A DNA stretch of 64,000 nucleotides from Prostheceraeus crozeri (Eukaryota; Platyhelminthes; Polycladida; Euryleptidae). Positions 41,801 to 53,073 of the stretch are shown piece by piece. The notes under the pieces were generated by a model that saw only the letters and a list, made by a program, of their open reading frames with translations, did not search any database and was not told where the DNA came from. The position numbers and the translations under genes were made by a program. The number at the start of each line of letters is the position of its first letter. Within the stretch, counting starts at the first letter, position 1. Location: NCBI GenBank assembly GCA_907163375.1, contig CAJQUW010014764.1, forward strand, positions 81,001 through 145,000, in the 5' to 3' direction.

Positions 41801-44800
41801 TCACATCACCGCCATTTTGTGGTTTCGGGGACTAATTTCTCAGCAAGTACGGGGATTTACGTGCTGAAACTTGCTGGCACAATGTTTTTGATGGTCTTCT
41901 ATCTGTTGTGCATGTTTCGTATGTTTTGATTGTGTATTTTGGAAAAAATTTTAGTGGCGGTGCTAACTTCACATCACCGCCATGTCGAACTTTCAACCAC
42001 CGATTTCTCCTAAACTAGGGGGAATTCTTTCAAAATAGTGAGTGGCACATGCTGGCACACTCCATCTAGATCGATTCTGATCGTTGGTGTCTTGACTGGC
42101 ACATTCCATTTTTCAAGATGGCGGTGCCAACTTCACATCACCGCCAGCGCATTGAGCTTTCGGGGGCTAATTTCTCCGCAAGTACGGCGTCTTAGGAGAA
42201 GAAACTTGCTGGCACAATGTTTTTGATGGTCATGTCTCAGTTGTACTTGTCTCGCGTGTTTTAATTGCGTATTTCAAAAAAAGACTTAAGTGGCGGTGCT
42301 AACTTCACATCACCGCCATTTTGTGGTTTCGGGGACTAATTTCTCAGCAAGTACGGGGATTTACGTGCTGAAACTTGCTGGCACAATGTTTTTGATGGTC
42401 TTCTATCTGTTGTGCATGTTTCGTATGTTTTGATTGTGTATTTTGGAAAAAAATTTTAGTGGCGGTGCTAACTTCACATCACCGCCATGTCGAACTTTCA
42501 ACCAGCGATTTCTCCTAAACTAGGGGGAATTCTTTCAAAATGGTGAGTGGCACATGCTGGCACACTCCATCCAGATCGATTCTGATCGTTGGTTTGACTG
42601 GCACATTCCATTTTTCAAGATGGCGGTGCCAACTTCACATCACCGCCAGCGCATTGAGCTTTCGGGGGCTAATTTCTCCGCAAGTACGGCGTCTTAGGAG
42701 AAGAAACTTGCTGGCACAATGTTTTTGATGGTCATGTCTCAGTTGCACTTGTCTCGCGTGTTTTAATTGCGTATTTCAAAAAAAGACTTCAGTGGCGGTG
42801 CTAACTTCACATCACCGCCATTTTGTGGTTTCGGGGACTAATTTCTCAGCAAGTACGGGGATTTACGTGCTGAAACTTGCTGGCACAATGTTTTTGATGG
42901 TCTTCTATCTGTTTTGCATGTTTCGTATGTTTTGATTGTGTATTTTGGAAAACAATTTTAGTGGCGGTGCTAACTTCACATCACCGCCATGTCGAACTTT
43001 CAACCAGCGATTTCTCCTAAACTAGGGGGAATTCTTTCAAAATAGTGAGTGGCACATGCTGGCACACTCCATCTAGATCGATTCTGATCGTTGGTTTGAC
43101 TGGCACATTCCATTTTTCAAGATGGCGGTGCCAACTTCACATCACCGCCAGCGCATTGAGCTTTCGGGGGTTAATTTCTCCGCAAGTACGGCGTCTTAGG
43201 AGAAGAAACTTGCTGGCACAATGTTTTTGATGGTCATGTCTCAGTTGTACTTGTCTCGCGTGTTTTAATTGCGTATTTCAAAAAAAGACTTCAGTGGCGG
43301 TGCTAACTTCACATCACCGCCATTTTGTGGTTTCGGGGACTAATTTCTCAGCAAGTACGGGGATTTACGTGCTGAAACTTGCTGGCACAATGTTTTTGAT
43401 GGTCTTCTATCTGTCGTGCATGTTTCGTATGTTTTGATTGTGTATTTTGGAAAAAAAGTTTAGTGGCGGTGCTGACTTCACATCACCGCCATGTCGAACT
43501 TTCAATCAGCGATTTCTCCTAAACTAGGGGAAATCCTTTCAAAATGGTGAGTGGCACATGCTGGCACACTCCATCCAGATCGATTCTGATCGTTGGTTTG
43601 ACTGGCACATTCCATTTTTCAAGATGGCGGTGCCAACTTCACATCACCGCCAGCGCATTGAGCTTTCGGGGGCTAATTTCTCCGCAAGTACGGCGTCTTA
43701 GGAGAAGAAACTTGCTGGCACAATGTTTTTGATGGTCATGTCTCAGTTGTACTTGTCTCGCGTGTTTTAATTGCGTATTTCAAAAAAAGACTTCAGTGGC
43801 GGTGCTAACTTCACATCACCGCCATTTTGTGGTTTCGGGGACTAATTTCTCAGCAAGTACGGGGATTTACGTGCTGAAACTTGCTGGCACAATGTTTTTG
43901 ATGGTCTTCTATCTGTTGTGCATGTTTCGTATGTTTTGATTGTGTATTTTGGAAAAAATTTTAGTGGCGGTGCTAACTTCACATCACCGCCATGTCGAAC
44001 TTTCAACCAGCGATTTCTCCTAAACTAGGGGGAATTCTTTCAAAATAGTGAGTGGCACATGCTGGCACACTCCATCTAGATCGATTCTGATCGTTGGTGT
44101 CTTGACTGGCACATTCCATTTTTCAAGATGGCGGTGCCAACTTCACATCACCGCCAGCGCATTGAGCTTTCGGGGGCTAATTTCTCCGCAAGTACGGCGT
44201 CTTAGGAGAAGAAACTTGCTGGCACAATGTTTTTGATGGTCATGTCTCAGTTGTACTTGTCTCGCGTGTTTTAATTGCGTATTTCAAAAAAAGACTTTAG
44301 TGGCGGTGCTAACTTCACATCACCGCCATTTTGTGGTTTCGGGGACTAATTTCTCAGCAAGTACGGAGATTTACGTGCTGAAACTTGCTGGCACAATGTT
44401 TTTGATGGTCTTCTATCTGTTGTGCATGTTTCGTATGTTTTGATTGTGTATTTTGGAAAAAATTTTAGTGGCGGTGCTAACTTCACATCACCGCCTTGTC
44501 GAACTTTCAACCAGCGATTTCTCCTAAACTAGGGGGAATTCTTTCAAAATAGTGAGTGGCACATGCTGGCACACTCCATCCTGATCGATTCTGATCGTTG
44601 GTTTGACTGGCACATTCCATTTTTCAAGATGGCGGTGCCAACTTCACATCACCGCCAGCGCATTGAGCTATCGGGGGTTAATTTCTCCGCAAGTACGGCG
44701 TCTTAGGAGAAGAAACTTGCTGGCACAATGTTTTTGATGGTCTTCTATCTGTTGTGCGTGTTTCGTATGTTTTGATTGTGTATGTTGGAAAAAATTTTAG

Positions 44801-47800
44801 TGGCGGTGCTAACTTCACATCACCGCCATGTCGAACTTTCAACCAGCGATTTCTCTTAAACTAGGGGGAATTCTTTCAAAATAGTGAGTGGCACATGCTG
44901 GCACACTCCATCTAGATCGATTCTGATCGTTGGTTTGACTGGCACATTCCATTTTTCAAGATGGCGGTGCCAACTTCACATCACCGCCAGCGCATTGAGC
45001 TATCGGGGGTTAATTTCTCCGCAAGTACGGCGTCTTAGGAGAAGAAACTTGCTGGCACAATGTTTTTGATGGTCTTCTATCTGTTGTGCGTGTTTCGTAT
45101 GTTTTGATTGTGTATTTTGGAAAAAATTTTAGTGGCGGTGCTAACTTCACATCACCGCCATGTCGAACTTTCAACCAGCGATTTCTCTTAAACTAGGGGG
45201 AATTCTTTCAAAATAGTGAGTGGCACATGCTGGCACACTCCATCTAGATCGATTCTGATCGTTGGTTTGACTGGCACATTCCATTTTTCAAGATGGCGGT
45301 GCCAACTTCACATCACCGCCAGCGCATTGAGCTTTCGGGGGCTAATTTCTCCGCAAGTACGGCGTCTTAGGAGAAGAAACTTGCTGGCACAATGTTTTTG
45401 ATGGTCATGTCTCAGTTGTACTTGTCTCGCGTGTTTTAGTTGCGTATTTCAAAAAAAGACTTTAGTGGCGGTGCTAACTTCACATCACCGCCATTTTGTG
45501 GTTTCGGGGACTAATTTCTCAGCAAGTACGGAGATTTACGTGCTGAAACTTGCTGGCACAATGTTTTTGATGGTCTTCTATCTGTTGTGCGTGTTTCGTA
45601 TGTTTTGATTGTGTATTTTGGAAAAAATTTTAGTGGCGGTGCTAACTTCACATCACCGCCATGTCGAACTTTCAATCAGCGATTTCTCCTAAGCTAGGGG
45701 GAATTCTTTCAAAATGGTGAGTGGCACATGCTGGCACACTCCGTCCAGATCGATTCTGATCGTTGGTTTGACTGGCACATTCCATTTTTCAAGATGGCGG
45801 TGCCAACTTCACATCACCGCCAGCGCATTGAGCTTTCGGGTGCTAATTTCTCCGCAAGTACGGCGTCTTAGGAGAAGAAACTTGCTGGCACAATGTTTTT
45901 GATGGTCATGTCTCAGTTGTACTTGTCTCGCGTGTTTTAATTGCGTATTTCAAAAAAAGACTTCAGTGGTGGTGCTAACTTCACATCACCGCCATTTTGT
46001 GGTTTCGGGGACTAATTTCTCAGCAAGTACGGAGATTTACGTGCTGAAACTTGCTGGCACAATGTTTTTGATGGTCTTCTATCTGTTGTGCATGTTTCGT
46101 ATGTTTTGATTGTGTATTTTGGAAAAAATTTTAGTGGCGGTGCTAACTTCACATCACCGCCATGTCGAACTTTCAATCAGCGATTTCTCCTAAACTAGGG
46201 GGAATTCTTTCAAAATAGTGAGTGGCACATGCTGGCACACTCCATCTAGATCGATTCTGATCGTTGGTTTGACTGGCACATTCCATTTTTCAAGATGGCG
46301 GTGCCAACTTCACATCACCGCCAGCGCATTGAGCTTTCGGGGGCTAATTTCTCCGCAAGTACGGCGTCTTAGGAGAAGAAACTTGCTGGCACAATGTTTT
46401 TGATGGTCATGTCTCAGTTGTACTTGTCTCGCGTGTTTTAATTGCGTATTTCAAAAAAAGACTTTAGTGGCGGTGCTAACTTCACATCACCGCCATTTTG
46501 TGGTTTCGGGGACTAATTTCTCAGCAAGTACGGAGATTTACGTGCTGAAACTTGCTGGCACAATGTTTTTGATGGTCTTCTATCTGTTGTGCGTGTTTCG
46601 TATGTTTTGATTGTGTATTTTGGAAAAAAATTTTAGTGGCGGTGCTAACTTCACATCACCGCCATGTCGAACTTTCAACCAGCGATTTCTCCTAAACTAG
46701 GGGGAATTCTTTCAAAATAGTGAGTGGCACATGCTGGCACACTCCATCTAGATCGATTCTGATCGTTGGTTTGACTGGCACATTCCATTTTTCAAGATGG
46801 CGGTGCCAACTTCACATCACCGCCAGCGCATTGAGCTTTCGGGGGCTAATTTCTCCGCAAGTACGGCGTCTTAGGAGAAGAAACTTGCTGGCACAATGTT
46901 TTGATGGTCATGTCTCAGTTGTACTTGTCTCGCGTGTTTTAATTGCGTATTTCAAAAAAAGACTTTAGTGGCGGTGCTAACTTCACATCACCGCCATTTT
47001 GTGGTTTCGGGGACTAATTTCTCAGCAAGTACGGGGATTTACGTGCTGAAACTTGCTGGCACAATGTTTTTGATGGTCTTCTATCTGTTGTGCATGTTTC
47101 GTATGTTTTGATTGTGTATTTTGGAAAAAATTTTAGTGGCGGTGCTAACTTCACATCACCGCCATGTCGAACTTTCAACCAGCGATTTCTCCTAAACTAG
47201 GGGGAATTCTTTCAAAATAGTGAGTGGCACATGCTGGCACACTCCATCTAGATCGATTCTGATCGTTGGTTTGACTGGCACATTCCATTTTTCAAGATGG
47301 CGGTGCCAACTTCACATCACCGCCAGCGCATTGAGCTTTCGGGGGCTAATTTCTCCGCAAGTACGGCGTCTTAGGAGAAGAAACTTGCTGGCACAATGTT
47401 TTGATGGTCATGTCTCAGTTGTACTTGTCTCGCGTGTTTTAATTGCGTATTTCAAAAAAAGACTTTAGTGGCGGTGCTAACTTCACATCACCGCCATTTT
47501 GTGGTTTCGGGGACTAATTTCTCAGCAAGTACGGGGATTTAGGTGCTGAAACTTGCTGGCACAATGTTTTTGATGGTCTTCTATCTGTTGTGCGTGTTTC
47601 GTATGTTTTGATTGTGTATTTTGGAAAAAAAGTTTAGTGGCGGTGCTGACTTCACATCACCGCCATGTCGAACTTTCAATCAGCGATTTCTCCTAAACTA
47701 GGGGAAATCCTTTCAAAATGGTGAGTGGCACATGCTGGCACACTCCATCCAGATCGATTCTGATCGTTGGTTTGACTGGCACATTCCATTTTTCAAGATG

Positions 47801-49340
47801 GCGGTGCCAACTTCACATCACCGCCAGCGCATTGAGCTTTCGGGTGCTAATTTCTCCGCAAGTACGGCGTCTTAGGAGAAGAAACTTGCTGGCACAATGT
47901 TTTTGATGGTCATGTCTCAGTTGTACTTGTCTCGCGTGTTTTAATTGCGTATTTCAAAAAAAGACTTTAGTGGCGGTGCTAACTTCACATCACCGCCATT
48001 TTGTGGTTTCGGGGACTAATTTCTCAGCAAGTACGGAGATTTACGTGCTGAAACTTGCTGGCACAATGTTTTTGATGGTCTTCTATCTGTTGTGCGTGTT
48101 TCGTATGTTTTGATTGTGTATTTTGGAAAAAAATTTTAGTGGCGGTGCTAACTTCACATCACCGCCATGTCGAACTTTCAACCAGCGATTTCTCCTAAAC
48201 TAGGGGGAATTCTTTCAAAATAGTGAGTGGCACATGCTGGCACACTCCATCTAGATCGATTCTGATCGTTGGTTTGACTGGCACATTCCATTTTTCAAGA
48301 TGGCGGTGCCAACTTCACATCACCGCCAGCGCATTGAGCTTTCGGGGGCTAATTTCTCCGCAAGTACGGCGTCTTAGGAGAAGAAACTTGCTGGCACAAT
48401 GTTTTTGATGGTCATGTCTCAGTTGTACTTGTCTCGCGTGTTTTAATTGCGTATTTCAAAAAAAGACTTCAGTGGTGGTGCTAACTTCACATCACCGCCA
48501 TTTTGTGGTTTCGGGGACTAATTTCTCAGCAAGTACGGAGATTTACGTGCTGAAACTTGCTGGCACAATGTTTTTGATGGTCTTCTATCTGTTGTGCGTG
48601 TTTCGTATGTTTTGATAGTGTATTTTGGAAAAAATTTTAGTGGCGGTGCTAACTTCACATCACTACCATGTCGAACTTTCAATCAGCGATTTCTCCTAAA
48701 CTAGGGGGAATTCTTTCAAAATGGTGAGTGGCACATGCTGGCACACTCCGTCCAGATCGATTCTGATCGTTGGTTTGACTGGCACATTCCATTTTTCAAG
48801 ATGGCGGTGCCAACTTCACATCACCGCCAGCGCATTGAGCTTTCGGGGGTTAATTTCTCCGCAAGTACGGCGTCTTAGGAGAAGAAACTTGCTGGCACAA
48901 TGTTTTTGATGGTCATGTCTCAGTTGTACTTGTCTCGCGTGTTTTAATTGCGTATTTCAAAAAAAGACTTCAGTGGCGGTGATAACTTCACATCACCGCC
49001 ATTTTGTGGTTTCGGGGACTAATTTCTCAGCAAGTACGGAGATTTACGTGCTGAAACTTGCTGGCACAATGTTTTTGATGGTCTTCTATCTGTTGTGCGT
49101 GTTTCGTATGTTTTGATTGTGTATTTTGGAAAAAAATTTTAGTGGCGGTGCCAACTTCACATCACCGCCATGTCGAACTTTCAATCAGCGATTTCTCCTA
49201 AACTAGGGGGAATTCTTTCAAAATAGTGAGTGGCACATGCTGGCACACTCCATCTAGATCGATTCTGATCGTTGGTTTGACTGGCACATTCCATTTTTCA
49301 AGATGGCGGTGCTGAGTGGCGATGCTAACTTCACACACGT
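29885..49340 (+). repeat. Right foldback arm: ~38 tandem copies of a 502-bp higher-order repeat
   Basis: The landmark GTGAGTGGCACATGCTGGCA recurs about every 501-504 bp from 30495 to 49225. Each unit has three blocks of about 161-172 bp, each containing the inverted-repeat core GGCGGTG-N12-CACCGCC (for example 30577, 30749, 30919, then 31080). Two of the blocks are clearly related to each other (both contain AAACTTGCTGGCACAATG). Between about 44550 and 45216 two consecutive units are only ~333 bp and lack one block, as expected from unequal exchange between blocks. Small open frames of 61-82 codons recur in every unit and are not genes. Confidence 0.93.
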
Positions 49341-49349
49341 TGTTTCCTT
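49341..49349. repeat. Right target-site duplication of the foldback element
   Basis: TGTTTCCTT, identical to 26545-26553. The PolB frame restarts here with the same FPY codons that end segment 2. Confidence 0.9.
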
Positions 49350-51138
49350 ATAGTTATTTTACTTCAATCGATACATTGAAAGAAACATCCCTTCCGTCTA
49401 TCGATAAATTTGAAAATGATTTGACGGGTGAGGACTGTTCGCTGAATGATTATAGGCATGCAGAGCAAGCATGGTTAGAATTTAGGTGTCGTACTTTTGG
49501 TGACTACATGCTTGCCTACTTAAAATTAGAGGTCTATCTGTTGGCTGACGTGTTTGAGACTTTTAGGAAAGTCATATTAGAACAGGACGCCTTAGACCCC
49601 GTCCATTTTGTTAGTCTGCCGGGACTGTCCTATCAAACAGCCTTCAAGATGACGAAAGAGAGCATTCATTTACTGCAAGATGCAGAAATGTACACGTTAT
49701 TTGAACGTGGTATTAGGGGTGGCTTAACATTTGTCAACAAACATGTTGTCAACAGCACCCAAGACATAGGATCGACCAGGCATTTAATGTACATAGACCA
49801 AAATAATTTGCATGGGAGTGCACTCTCCAAGCTTTTGCCGCAATCTGACTTCCAATTGGTAGAGCCCCATGACATTGAACACTTCTCCAATCCAGCATAC
49901 ATCATGGCACTGGGAGATGAGGCCGACATAGGTTTTTATTTGAAGTCGACCTCATCTATCCAGACTGTATTAAGAATAGGACCGTTGATTTTCCTCTCGC
50001 ACCCGAATCTGGCATAGTCAGTCCAGATATGTTCTCTCCCTTTATGGAGGAACACAATAAGAAATATGAGGCGGAAAATGACTTACACTACAAACCCACT
50101 AGGAAGTTGTTGCTCACCCAATTGAACAAGCAGCATTACATCGTGCACTATTCCATCCTCAAATTCTATCTAGGTATGGGGATGCAACTTGACAAAGTCC
50201 ATCGCGCTATCCAGTTAAGGCAGAAGCCCTTTCTAAAATCGTATATAGAATTTAATAGCAAGAAACGGGCTGAATCCAAGAATCCTTTCGAAAAGGACTT
50301 ATTTAAATTTAAGAATAATGCCCTCTTTGGTAAAACCATGGAGGATGTAAGAAAGCGCATGGACTATCGTAGCGTAACTGATCCGGAAACGAGTATCAAG
50401 CTATGTCGCTCGCCGTTGTTTTGCCACCATGATGTCATTTCCGAAGACATCACTGGTTTTAAAATGCCAAAATCTAAAGTAGAACTTTGCAAGCCCATTT
50501 ATGTCGGTCAAGCTGTCTTGGATCACTCCAAGTTAGAAATGTACAAGTTATTTTACCACACTTTTAAGACATGTCCACTTCTCCAACGTGTGGAATTAGT
50601 AGGAGGTGATACAGACAGCTTCTTCCTAGCTTTGACAACCACTAGCCAAGTCAAGCAGGAAGACATTTTAAAATATTTAGTACCCAAGTTTGATAGTCCC
50701 AACTATCCCACTGACCATCCGCTTTACTCTACCTCAAATAAAGCGAAGCTTGGCTGTTTCAAGGATGAATGTGCCGGCAAACAGATAGAGGAGATGATCT
50801 TGCTTCGCCCCAAGATGTACTCAATGAAACTAAAATCCTCAGAGCTTTCTATAGAACTGGCGAAAGGCATCTCGAAGTCAATCGTTAGAAAAATGACACA
50901 TAGGGACTATCAAGATGCCCTAGATTCACTTAAAATTAAAAAAGTAGAAATGACCATTTTAAAATCACAGTCGCATCAAGTCAGAACAACGACGTTTAGG
51001 AAACGAGGTCTCTCAGCTTGGGAAGACAAGCGATGCTGGATGAGTCCTAACCACTCATTACCGTACGGCCATCCAGACACTCATCTACCTCCACCCAAGA
51101 GACAGAAACTTTCTCTTCCTCCGTCCGGCGATGTCTGA
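49350..51138 (+). pseudogene. DNA polymerase B, segment 3: palm, thumb and C-terminus
   Basis: The frame continues without loss of residues across the foldback insertion. Visible blocks: YLKLEVYLLADVFETFRK, RGIRGG, motif A YIDQNNLHGSALSKLLP (the usual Tyr after Leu is His), motif B KNNALFGKTMEDV, motif C GGDTDSFF (the Asp-Thr-Asp triplet is intact, the usual hydrophobic/Tyr lead is Gly-Gly), LRPKMYSMK, then a basic C-terminus. One base appears missing near 49935-49942, where the frame changes before VSPDMFSPFMEEH. Together the three segments would give about 1,450 codons, suitable for a full Polinton PolB with its N-terminal fingers. Both nested insertions and the point lesions make it non-functional. 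Confidence 0.88.
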
Positions 51139-51287
51139 TGATGAATGCTTCCTCTCTGTTGTGGTTGATGTTTTGCTTTTTCACTCCATGGCGTTTTCTA
51201 TGGGGTGTTGTGAGTGAGTGCCTTGTAACATGCGTCCAACTCCTAATCAGTTCATATCATGATTTACATATCAACTGGTTTTTTCCT

Positions 51288-51445
51288 GACGTTGTTTTCT
51301 CCCTGTACATGAGTGACTTTGTTTTCTCCCTGCATATCAGTGACTTTGTTTTCTCCCTGCACATTAGTGACTTTGTTTTCTCCCTGTACATGAGTGACTT
51401 TGTTTTCTCCCTGCATATCAGTGACTTTGTTTTTTCCGGTGATGT
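51288..51445. repeat. 27-bp minisatellite
   Basis: About six copies of GACTTTGTTTTCTCCCTG followed by a 9-base variable part (TACATGAGT, CATATCAGT or CACATTAGT). The unit length is a multiple of three, which keeps artificial frames open on both strands. Confidence 0.9.
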
Positions 51446-51599
51446 GAGCCATAAAAACTTTGTTTTCTGCTACCATCAGTATTAACGATGTGTGACTGTG
51501 ATGAAATGTCTTTCATTCAATAACATATCATGTACAGACTGTCTCGTTTTTCTTTTGACATAAAGATGGGATTCTCACTCATTAGACAGAAGTAAAAGT

Positions 51600-51935
51600 T
51601 TTAATCATTTTGTAAGATGGGTAGGGTTAGAAATAAAGTTGATGATTGTAAAGTTATAACCACATCACTGTTTGTAAGATAGGCGAAATATAAAATGAAG
51701 TCAGATTCACTTCACAGTTTGCAAAGTTAGAAATAAAGTTATAACCATGTCGCTGTTTGTAAGATAGGCGAAATATAAAGTGAAGGCAGAATCACTTCAC
51801 TGTTTGTAAAGTAAGAAATAAAGTTGACGTTTGTAAAGTTAGAAATAAACTTGATGATTGTAAAGTTATCACCATATCACTGTTTGTAAGATGGGTGAAA
51901 TGTAAATGAAGTGATAACCATGTTAGAGTTTGTAA
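51600..51935. repeat. Degenerate short repeats with AATAAA motifs
   Basis: Repeated CACTGTTTGTAAGAT.GG.GAAAT and GTAAAGTTAGAAATAAAGTT motifs, irregularly ordered. Possibly the PolB polyadenylation region, since AATAAAG occurs repeatedly on the + strand. Confidence 0.7.
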
Positions 51936-52016
51936 GTTAACATCCTCACCAACGAATGTAACATCATGACAATTTCTTCGGCTTAGGAAACATCAACCAC
52001 TTTGCTGACTCATGTC

Positions 52017-52025
52017 TATAAATAG
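52017..52025 (+). promoter_or_regulatory. TATA box, first of three
   Basis: TATAAATAG in the context CATGTCTATAAATAGC.CTGACT. It repeats almost identically at 52338 and 52422. No open frame of note follows. Confidence 0.5.
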
Positions 52026-52084
52026 CTCTGACTTATGAAGGGGTAGAGCGCCACTCAGTTAGATAAGAATCTAATCAGTCTTGT

Positions 52085-52320
52085 TCAACCTTTTCACCGA
52101 CACGTGTGTGGGCGTGTCATTCAACATCGATGGCGCCTCACGTCAGACAGCGTGACCTTTTCACCGACGTGTGTGTGGGCGTTATTTATCAGACAAAGCG
52201 ATGGCGCCTCACGTCAGACAGCGTGACCTTTTCACCGACATGTGTGTGTGGGCGTTATTTATCAGACAAAGCGATGGCGCCTCACGTCAGACAGCGTGAC
52301 CTTTTCACCGACAAGTGTAT
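52085..52320. repeat. ~70-bp tandem repeat with CACG/CGTG dyads
   Basis: About three copies of a unit containing ATGGCGCCTCACGTCAGACA and GCGTGACCTTTTCACCGAC. The parts CACG and CGTG form a short dyad around TCAGACAG. The GACCTTTTCACCGACA.G motif recurs again near 52382 and 52465. Confidence 0.85.
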
Positions 52321-52337
52321 GGATATCATTACATGTC

Positions 52338-52346
52338 TATAAATAG
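52338..52346 (+). promoter_or_regulatory. TATA box, second of three
   Basis: TATAAATAG with the same flanks (ATGTC before, CACTGACTCATCATAAAG after) as the third copy. These two lie in an ~85-bp direct repeat. Confidence 0.5.
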
Positions 52347-52421
52347 CACTGACTCATCATAAAGTGGCGAACCTTGTTGATGACCTTTTCACCGACAAGT
52401 GTGTGGGCATAATTTCATGTC

Positions 52422-52430
52422 TATAAATAG
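52422..52430 (+). promoter_or_regulatory. TATA box, third of three
   Basis: TATAAATAG in the second copy of the ~85-bp direct repeat. If used, transcription would run antisense into the TBP-like gene. Confidence 0.5.
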
Positions 52431-52533
52431 CACTGACTCATCATAAAGCGAAGAACCTTGTTGATGACCTTTTCACTGACAAGAGTGTGGGCGATAGTTC
52501 ATTGCGATGACTCATTCAAAACACATCATGTGA

Positions 52534-53073
52534 TTAACACGATTCTATTAACTGTGACTCATGCAGATAACACATTAAAGATTTAACAATGTCAGCTACT
52601 TTACTGATATCACGTAAACCAGTCATGATACAATGTCCGTTGTGAAACACTGCAATATGTACAGGATGCCACTTCCGAATCAGAGCAGCAGGAAAGAGTT
52701 CAGTTTCACAAAATATACAATGATTACTGGTTTTAATGTTGGCTAGATTCACTAACATCTTCAATTGAACAGACACTACTATATTCTCCAATGTCAGGGG
52801 GTTGAGGCGTAGATGAGGCATGAGTGTTCGCATTTTCTTGACGACTTCGTAACACATGGACTGCATCACGAAATGAGAAAGGTTTCCTAGGACTTGGATT
52901 TTGCCGCAGGGAAAGATTTGAAGATTTCGACCGTTGCTCATGCGAATGACCAACATTTGCAGACGACCGCGATGATAGACTGAATCGGGAAGATGGGTAT
53001 GCAACTGTTCTAAATCGATGTCTCTTCTGAGATTCATTTCGCGCATGGCGTTGATGATGCGGATGGGGAGCAT
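52534..53073 (-). CDS. TATA-binding-protein-like protein (TBP fold)
   Basis: 179 aa, the length of the TBP core, with both halves of the direct-repeat fold. Half 1: INAMREMNLRRDIDLEQL, then LVIRMSNGRNLQIFPCGK, matching the TBP pattern V..VNL...LDL, (A)VIMRI, ALIFSSGK. Half 2: LENIVVSVQL, then ETELFPAALIR (TBP: EPELFPGLIYR), HIAVFHNGHCIMTG (TBP: LLIFVSGKVVLTG). Of the four phenylalanines that TBP wedges into the TATA minor groove, three positions are Phe (F54, F127, F143) and the first is Leu (L38). It should bind DNA as a promoter-recognition factor. The ATG at 53073 is favoured because a TATAAAAG box lies 36 bp upstream. The frame is intact. It overlaps another open frame at its 5' end. The remaining uncertainty is its specificity, not the fold. 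Confidence 0.82.
   Translation of the reverse strand: MLPIRIINAMREMNLRRDIDLEQLHTHLPDSVYHRGRLQMLVIRMSNGRNLQIFPCGKIQVLGNLSHFVMQSMCYEVVKKMRTLMPHLRLNPLTLENIVVSVQLKMLVNLANIKTSNHCIFCETELFPAALIRKWHPVHIAVFHNGHCIMTGLRDISKVADIVKSLMCYLHESQLIESC

Larger units (their letters stand above)
26554..49340. mobile_element. Giant foldback (FB/TU-like) transposon, 22.8 kb
   Basis: The ends are inverted repeats: ACGTGTCTGAAGTTAGCA at the left, and the reverse complement of the right end reads ACGTGTGTGAAGTTAGCA. The arms are tandem arrays of the same 502-bp unit in opposite orientation, around a unique middle. A 9-bp duplication of PolB flanks it. Long inverted arms of tandem subrepeats and 8-9 bp duplications are the definition of Drosophila FB and sea-urchin TU elements. 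Arms are very unequal: about 2.1 kb at left and 19.5 kb at right. I see no transposase, so it is non-autonomous. Confidence 0.9.
51139..52533. other. Repeat-rich non-coding interval between convergent genes
   Basis: About 1.4 kb separates the 3' ends of PolB (+) and the TBP-like gene (-). It holds three minisatellite blocks, three near-identical TATA boxes on the + strand and several AATAAA motifs (for example within 51630-51850). The open frames that cross it are products of the 27-bp repeat. Confidence 0.7.

Noticed and set aside
30498-48909. Dozens of 61-82 codon open frames beginning MSGTCWHTP
   Set aside because: They are the same stretch of the 502-bp repeat, vary with repeat indels, have no family resemblance and no promoter. 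They are by-products of the repeat.
26554-49340. CRISPR-like array because of regular repeats with dyads
   Set aside because: Units are contiguous 502-bp tandem repeats without unique spacers, in animal DNA, and occur in opposite orientations around a loop.
51138-51485. 115-codon frame with repeated SDFVFSLHI, and a complementary frame on the other strand
   Set aside because: A 27-bp minisatellite with unit length divisible by three keeps both strands open. No other coding evidence.
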